From contig DRAO01000364.1 of the NCBI GenBank assembly GCA_011041825.1, positions 1 to 8,522 on the forward strand: 8,522 bases of DNA, written 5' to 3'. Below the pieces are notes generated by a model. It was not told the DNA's origin and did no database searches. It saw only the letters and a program-made list of their open reading frames with translations. Below, one piece after another: positions 4,056-8,522 of this stretch. Made by a program: the position numbers and the translations under genes. The first letter of the stretch is position 1, and each line of letters opens with the position of its first letter. The DNA is from Chloroflexota bacterium. GTDB taxonomy: Bacteria > Chloroflexota > Anaerolineae > SpSt-600.

Positions 4056-6344
4056 GTGGGGAAAGCGGATTATTTTATCCCTGGTTTACCGAAAGAGAGA
4101 CCTTTAGGCATCCCCTTTTGGCCCTCTATACCTTTGGGAGTTACGGAGGCCTATGTAAAAGCTTATGCTCCCCCCGAAGGGCTCGTACTTGACCCCTTCT
4201 GCTCCGACCCGGATATGCTTCGGGAGATGATAGAAGCAGGCCGGAGGGTCATAGCCGTTAACTTTAACCCCCTGGCCATTTTCACAATCAGGGCTTGCGG
4301 GCTCAAACTTGACCCCAGGGAGATAGATGCTGCTTTTACACGGTTGGCCGATAGCCCGAAGGGAGAAGTCCCCCTGAGGATATACCTCCGTGAGCTCTAT
4401 CAGGTTCAATGCCCCTCCTGTGGAGGATTGGCTCGGGCTTCTTACTTTGTGTGGGAGGCAAGCGAGGAAGGGAAGAAGCCTGTGGAAAAAGCACTGGATT
4501 GCCCTCGGTGTGGGGATAAGGGCATATTCCCGGTGGAGGAAAGCGACCTCCGGCCTTTGCAGGGGCTCAGGGAAAAGGGGCCTGACTACTGGTATGTCCT
4601 GACTCGGCTCCTGCCTCGGTATGAATCCCCTTCTCCATTGATTGAAAGCCTCCCCTTAGTCTATACCCCTCGCAACCTCCACTGCCTGAACGCTATTTTC
4701 GTTAAAATCCAGGCCCTCCTCCCTGATAGAAGCCCCATTACCTATGCCCTAAAACTGGCCTTTCTCCTGGCCCTTCAGAAGAGCCTGTCCCTCTATTCGG
4801 AAGAGCACCCCCTCAAGAAACCCGCTCGGTTACGGCCTCCTTCCCGCTTTGTGGAACCCAATGCGTGGTTAGCCTTCCAGGAAGCCATTGATGCTGCTAA
4901 AGGGTTGATAAAGCCCATACGATTTGTTGAACTGAACGAATTGGCGGAGGGAAAAGCCGGGGTTTTCCTGGCCTCGTGGAATATCCGCCGTTTGGAAAAG
5001 GAGATGGCCCAGGGGAGAGTTGACCTGTTGATAACTGCTCCCCCGGTATTGGACAATGTATATTGGCCCCTGGCGTTCCTGTGGGCAGGGTGGCTCTTGG
5101 GGCCGTCGGCTGCTTCCTCCCTGAGGCCCTTCGTGCAAGAACGTGCTTTTGGATGGGATTGGTATGAGGAATCAATGAGGCGAGCCTTTCGCAGATTGCG
5201 GAGGATGGTGGTGCCGGGAGGTGTTCTCGTGCTAATTGGGCAGGCTCTTCCCCCTGCTTGTGTGGAGGCCCTGTTGATGGCTGCCGATAGGGCAGGCTTG
5301 GCCCCCGAAAGCTTTTCATTTCAGGAGGAAAAAGGGGAACTGGCGATCCGTTTGATCCTCTCTAACCCCGGGCAGATGAGACCCCCACCGAGTCCCCCTG
5401 CTTTAACTCTGGATGAAGGAGACTTACGGGAGATAATCCGGCGCTCTGTACTTGAGGTTATGAATCATTATGGGGAGCCGATGACCCTCAGCCAGTTGAG
5501 GCTTGCCGTAGCTTGGTGGATTGCATCCCGGGAAGGGTGGCATTGGCATAAAGTCGAGGAAGGAAGCTCGGCCCGGGCTCACTTCCGCAGGCTCCTGGAG
5601 GAAACGTTGGCCGCTCTGGAGCAGGAGGACATCCTGCGTCGTTGGGGTGGCAAGGGGATTGGCCTTGCCGATTATGGCTCGGCTCATCCGCCCTTGACCG
5701 ACAGGGTTGAGCTGGAGGCTTTGGAGGCTTTACGGATGGCAGCACCTGCCCCCTTTGAGGAATTGGCCGAGGCCGTGTTCGCCCGTTTCCCGGGGCCTTT
5801 TACCCCTTCCCAGGAGCTGGTAAAAGCCTGCCTGAGTTCCTATGGGGGAGAGTTACCCAGCGGGGCTTGGAAACTTCGGACGGAGGATGACCCCCAGCGG
5901 AGGCAAAGGGACCGCAGGGAGATGGAGGATATCTTGATCAATTTGGGGCAACGTATGGGCTTTGAAACTTCTGTTGAAGCCAGAGGAGAAGGAACCCTCT
6001 TCGATGTAATATGGCGGGAGGTTAAGCACGGCAAGCCCCCAACCCTCTACGGGTTTCGCATCGAAAGCACCGCTGCTTTTACCCGGCTCTTCCTCCTGCA
6101 TCCTGATCCCAGGCCATTTCGTGCTTATCTGGTTATCCCCGGAGGGCGGGCTTCCCTGGTTTACTTCAAGAAGCAGCACGTACCAGCCTGGTCCTCTCTC
6201 CCCGAAGGGAACTGGCAATTCATAAAATACCGCCACCTACGCCGATTAGCCGCCGAGGAAAGCATAGACCGCTACAGCCTTCAGAAAATCATCGGCCTGG
6301 ACCCTGTGGTGGAGAGGCCCGGGGCGCAAATCCCTCTGTTGTAG
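4056..6344 (+). CDS. DNA methyltransferase-like protein with degenerate motifs, zinc ribbon and nuclease-like C terminus
   Basis: 762 residues; no exact family recognised. GTG 4056 is chosen because AGGAGG ends 7 nt upstream. Residues 1-95 look like the SAM-binding part of an N4/N6 DNA methyltransferase (VLDPFCSDPD at 44-53, then AGRRVIAVNFNPLA at 61-74). A zinc ribbon follows: C119PSC122 and C149PRC152. A second Rossmann part has DLLITAPPVLDNVYW (323-337), the position of the catalytic (D/N/S)PP(Y/F) motif, then VVPGGVLVLIG (385-395). Residues 455-545 are helical and may be winged-helix. Residues 620-735 (FDVIW 649-653, GFRIEST 666-672, AYLVI 690-694) resemble a PD-(D/E)xK nuclease core. Both glycines of the SAM motif are lost and the catalytic DPPY reads APPV, so methylation is unlikely. 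It could be a DNA-binding pseudoenzyme or a divergent defence or repair protein. It is isolated: an element lies upstream and a convergent operon downstream. Confidence 0.75.
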   Translation: MGKADYFIPGLPKERPLGIPFWPSIPLGVTEAYVKAYAPPEGLVLDPFCSDPDMLREMIEAGRRVIAVNFNPLAIFTIRACGLKLDPREIDAAFTRLADSPKGEVPLRIYLRELYQVQCPSCGGLARASYFVWEASEEGKKPVEKALDCPRCGDKGIFPVEESDLRPLQGLREKGPDYWYVLTRLLPRYESPSPLIESLPLVYTPRNLHCLNAIFVKIQALLPDRSPITYALKLAFLLALQKSLSLYSEEHPLKKPARLRPPSRFVEPNAWLAFQEAIDAAKGLIKPIRFVELNELAEGKAGVFLASWNIRRLEKEMAQGRVDLLITAPPVLDNVYWPLAFLWAGWLLGPSAASSLRPFVQERAFGWDWYEESMRRAFRRLRRMVVPGGVLVLIGQALPPACVEALLMAADRAGLAPESFSFQEEKGELAIRLILSNPGQMRPPPSPPALTLDEGDLREIIRRSVLEVMNHYGEPMTLSQLRLAVAWWIASREGWHWHKVEEGSSARAHFRRLLEETLAALEQEDILRRWGGKGIGLADYGSAHPPLTDRVELEALEALRMAAPAPFEELAEAVFARFPGPFTPSQELVKACLSSYGGELPSGAWKLRTEDDPQRRQRDRREMEDILINLGQRMGFETSVEARGEGTLFDVIWREVKHGKPPTLYGFRIESTAAFTRLFLLHPDPRPFRAYLVIPGGRASLVYFKKQHVPAWSSLPEGNWQFIKYRHLRRLAAEESIDRYSLQKIIGLDPVVERPGAQIPLL

Positions 6345-6370
6345 ATTGTAACCGCTGCATTGATGAAACC

Positions 6371-7747
6371 TCAGGTATCGAATACGATGATGGCTTCGTA
6401 GCCTTTCCCCAGGTTCTTCAGTTCTAAATCGTGGTAAGTGGCAGCCTTCACCTTGGCTCTGGTCGGGTGTCCTTTGCCCCCCCGGACCCGGGCTTTAACG
6501 GTGTTTTCATCCAGGTGGTAGACCTCAAAATCCCGGTAAAGCTCGCCTTCGGTCTCGTGCAGGAAGAGGAGTTCATTAAGCCATTCCACCAGCAGTGATT
6601 CTATGTCATAGGCGTTGACTTCCACTTCCCTCGTGACCTCGGGTTTCACATCCTCCAGCTCGGCCATTATGCTGAACATCCCGTAGGCAGCATTGGCAAA
6701 GATGTCCTCCAATGTGGCCCCGTAAACCTTTATCGCCCGGTCGGCGGTGTGGTCAATCTCCTCAAAACGCCTGGTAGAAGGGGTATAAACTGGGCCTAGC
6801 ATATTTTCAATCCCTCCCGCAGAAGCTTCTGCTGCTAATATCCTCCTGGCTTGAGCGACATCATTTTTAATCTGGGCCTTTAAGGCCTCTATTGATGCAA
6901 ATTTCCTCTCCGGCCTGAGCCGTTCCACAAATTCCACCACCAAATCGCACCCGTACAAATCAGCATCGAAGTCCAAAATATAGGTTTCCACCAGACGTTT
7001 ACCGCCGTCAAAAGTGGGCCTCACCCCGACGTTGGTAACCCCACGGAAGCGTTTTTCCCCCAGGCGGACATAGGTGACATAGACGCTATCGGCGGGGATG
7101 GCCCTTTCCGGGCGGACTTCCAAGTTAGCGGTGGGGAAACCCAGAGCCTTGCCCCTTCCCTCTCCCCTCACCACCTCTCCAGCCAGGCTATAATAACGCC
7201 CCAAAAGCTGGGCCGCTTTTCGCACATCCCCTTCTTCCAGGAGACGGCGGATGCGGGTGCTGGAGATGATTTCCCCCTCATAGTAGAGGGGTTCCACCAC
7301 ATGGACGCTAAACCCCAGCTGGCGGCCTATTTCCCGCAGGGCTTGGACATCCCCTTCTCGCTTGTAGCCAAGGGCAAAATCGGCTCCCACCCATAGCTCC
7401 CGCAGGTTCAGGTGCTTACACACCAGGGCCATAAAATCCTTTGCCGGCATACGGGCCATCTCTTCATCGAACGGCAGGATGGCTACGATGTCCAGGTCAA
7501 GTTTCTCCAGGAGAGCGGCCTTCTCGCCTGGGGTGGTGATGTATTTGGTGGGATTGGAGGGGTTAAGCACCACGCTGGGATGGGGGTGAAAGGTGATAAG
7601 TCCAGCCAGGAAGCCCATATTGTGGGCCTCGTGCACCAAGTTACGGATGAGGTATTGGTGCCCCCGGTGCACGCCATCAAAAGCGCCGATGGTTATAAGG
7701 CTCTCAGCAGTAACGTGAGCCTGGGAGAACTTATCTATGAGCTGCAT
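6371..7747 (-). CDS. ribF: RibF (riboflavin kinase/FAD synthetase) fused to an archease domain
   Basis: 458 residues, against about 310 for normal RibF. Residues 1-304 are a full bifunctional enzyme making FMN and FAD from riboflavin: nucleotide-binding GAFDGVHRGH (21-30), ISSTRIRRLL (161-170) of the FMN adenylyltransferase, then the kinase domain with GFPTAN (203-208) and Glu254 in the VETYIL block. RibF normally ends near ARRIL (300-304). Without a stop the frame continues into a complete archease: FEEIDHTAD (328-336), the LEDIFANAAYGMF helix, LLVEWLNELLFLHE (385-398), KAATYHDL (434-441) and terminal IVFDT with its conserved Asp. Archease assists RtcB RNA ligase and RNA methyltransferases. 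Met316 has its own ribosome site (6812-6818), so archease may also be made separately. It follows truB by 64 nt, the usual truB-ribF order. One missing G in a G run could also create the fusion. Confidence 0.9.
   Translation of the reverse strand: MQLIDKFSQAHVTAESLITIGAFDGVHRGHQYLIRNLVHEAHNMGFLAGLITFHPHPSVVLNPSNPTKYITTPGEKAALLEKLDLDIVAILPFDEEMARMPAKDFMALVCKHLNLRELWVGADFALGYKREGDVQALREIGRQLGFSVHVVEPLYYEGEIISSTRIRRLLEEGDVRKAAQLLGRYYSLAGEVVRGEGRGKALGFPTANLEVRPERAIPADSVYVTYVRLGEKRFRGVTNVGVRPTFDGGKRLVETYILDFDADLYGCDLVVEFVERLRPERKFASIEALKAQIKNDVAQARRILAAEASAGGIENMLGPVYTPSTRRFEEIDHTADRAIKVYGATLEDIFANAAYGMFSIMAELEDVKPEVTREVEVNAYDIESLLVEWLNELLFLHETEGELYRDFEVYHLDENTVKARVRGGKGHPTRAKVKAATYHDLELKNLGKGYEAIIVFDT
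6800..6818 (-). promoter_or_regulatory. Internal Shine-Dalgarno and ATG at the RibF/archease junction
   Basis: On the minus strand GGGAGGG (6818-6812) is followed after 9 nt by an in-frame ATG (6802-6800), Met316 of the fusion. Translation from it would give a 143-residue archease, the normal size of the free protein. A TGA in another frame (6809-6807) lies 4 nt before this ATG, where an ancestral ribF stop would be expected. Confidence 0.55.
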
Positions 7748-7811
7748 AGGTCGCTCCGAACGACTTTAAAGGGGGTTTTGGCATTAAAGCTCCACTCTCA
7801 CAAAAGGCCGC

Positions 7812-8522
7812 CTAGATGAACACCATTTTAGGCTGCCACATCTTGGCCTCGGCATCCCACTCTACCAGGGCTAAGAAGCGACCATCAAAGGAGTAAGCCC
7901 TGTGTAACCCCTGGCCATTTTCAGGGATAGAGCCTCGCACCTTCTGGCCGGTACGGATGCGCTTCTCTTCGCCTGGTTCCAGGGTGATGGCGGGGAAGTC
8001 CACCAGCGCAGCGTCTATGGGATGGAGCAACTTCCTCAGCTTCCCGGCTTTCCCCGCCTCCTCCACCTCCTCCAGCATCACGGCGTCTTCCAGCGTGAAG
8101 TGCCCGCTGCGGAGTCGTATTAACTCCGCAAGGCAAGCCCCGCAGCCCAGCTTCTCCCCGATGTCATGGGCCAGAGAGCTGATGTAGGTGCCTGGAGAGC
8201 ACTCCACTTCCAACGTCAGGAAAGGCTTATCCCATTCCAGCAATTCCAAACGGTATATCTCCACCTTTCGAGGCTGGCGAGGTATCTCCTTCCCCTGTCG
8301 GGCCAGCTCATAAAGGCGTTTCCCCCCTACCTTAATGGCCGAATACATCGGTGGAACCTGCTCGATGACGCCCTTGAATGCCTCCAATGCCTCTTCGACT
8401 TCCTCACGGGTCACGCTGACTTCGGGGACGGAGCGCACTACCTGGCCTTCGGCATCGTAAGTATCGGTGCTCACGCCCAGGCGGATTCTGGCCCGGTAGA
8501 CCTTAGGGCTGCGCATTAGAAA
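7812..8522 (-). CDS. truB: tRNA pseudouridine-55 synthase TruB, 5' end outside window
   Basis: The frame stays open to the right edge (codons for Phe and Leu precede Met at 8516), so this lacks the N-terminal region with the catalytic Asp. TruB converts U55 of the tRNA T-loop to pseudouridine. Counting from Met 8516: KVYRARIRLGVSTDTYDAEGQVV (5-27) matches the KxYxxxxxLG block and keeps the active-site Tyr (Tyr7). PPMYSAIKVGGKRLYELARQG (55-75) and GEKLGCGACLAELIRLRSG (120-138) are family signatures, and residues about 177-234 form the small C-terminal PUA-like domain. In the GTYIRS block the sequence is GTYISS (109-114): Ser113 replaces the conserved Arg that contacts the catalytic Asp in E. 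coli (Arg181). It lies 64 nt upstream of ribF on the same strand, a classic arrangement. Identity is firm; full activity is uncertain because of Ser113. Confidence 0.94.
   Translation of the reverse strand, partial: FLMRSPKVYRARIRLGVSTDTYDAEGQVVRSVPEVSVTREEVEEALEAFKGVIEQVPPMYSAIKVGGKRLYELARQGKEIPRQPRKVEIYRLELLEWDKPFLTLEVECSPGTYISSLAHDIGEKLGCGACLAELIRLRSGHFTLEDAVMLEEVEEAGKAGKLRKLLHPIDAALVDFPAITLEPGEEKRIRTGQKVRGSIPENGQGLHRAYSFDGRFLALVEWDAEAKMWQPKMVFI

Noticed and set aside
4854..5319. Several minus-strand open frames inside the methyltransferase-like gene
   Set aside because: They are antisense to a continuous 762-codon gene with recognisable motifs and a strong ribosome site, and they contain no recognisable domains.
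7764..7789. CTTTAA/TTAAAG inverted repeat in the truB-ribF gap as a possible regulatory stem or FMN riboswitch part
   Set aside because: A 6-bp A+T-rich stem with a 14-nt loop is weak, and the 64-nt gap is too short to hold an FMN riboswitch.

Overview
The window reads as an ordinary bacterial chromosome segment of fairly high G+C. AGG arginine and ATA isoleucine codons are frequent, a pattern common in thermophiles and their relatives. The gene set (thiolase end, TldD-type peptidase, PiT phosphate permease, small nitroreductase, Fur-family regulator, truB-ribF) together with an archease domain suggests a Chloroflexota-like, possibly thermophilic bacterium. That placement is inferred from protein style only and is low confidence. 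No rRNA, tRNA or CRISPR array was seen.

Left part (1-3292, plus strand): the last 62 residues of an acetyl-CoA acetyltransferase run in from the left edge. A long hairpin starts on the last base of its stop codon. Then come tldD, a PiT-family phosphate transporter gene and an FMN nitroreductase gene, separated by 46 and 24 nt, so they may be cotranscribed. Nothing obvious ties their functions together.

Middle (3293-4055): a Fur/PerR-type metalloregulator gene has a perfect 7-1-7 palindrome over its translation start, a likely autoregulatory operator. After it lies a 183-bp non-coding element (3854-4036). It has 15-bp terminal inverted repeats, an 8-bp flanking direct repeat (12 bp of total identity) and a perfect 20-bp central stem. 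It looks like a MITE. A further copy of its end sequence lies just upstream of the regulator gene.

Right-middle (4056-6344, plus strand): a 762-residue protein is built like a DNA methyltransferase with a four-cysteine zinc ribbon and a C-terminal region resembling a PD-(D/E)xK nuclease. The SAM-binding and catalytic motifs are both mutated at key residues, so it is probably a pseudoenzyme or a highly divergent enzyme. Its Shine-Dalgarno site lies within the direct repeat on the element's right side.

Right end (6371-8522, minus strand): the familiar truB-ribF pair, converging on the methyltransferase-like gene. Two things are odd. The ribF frame runs without a stop into a complete archease domain (RNA ligase RtcB cofactor family), giving a 458-residue RibF-archease fusion with an internal ribosome site and ATG at the junction. 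A single missing base in a G run could also explain the fusion. In addition, the TruB fragment has Ser where the family has a near-invariant active-site Arg. The fusion and the methyltransferase-like protein are the best candidates for something undescribed.
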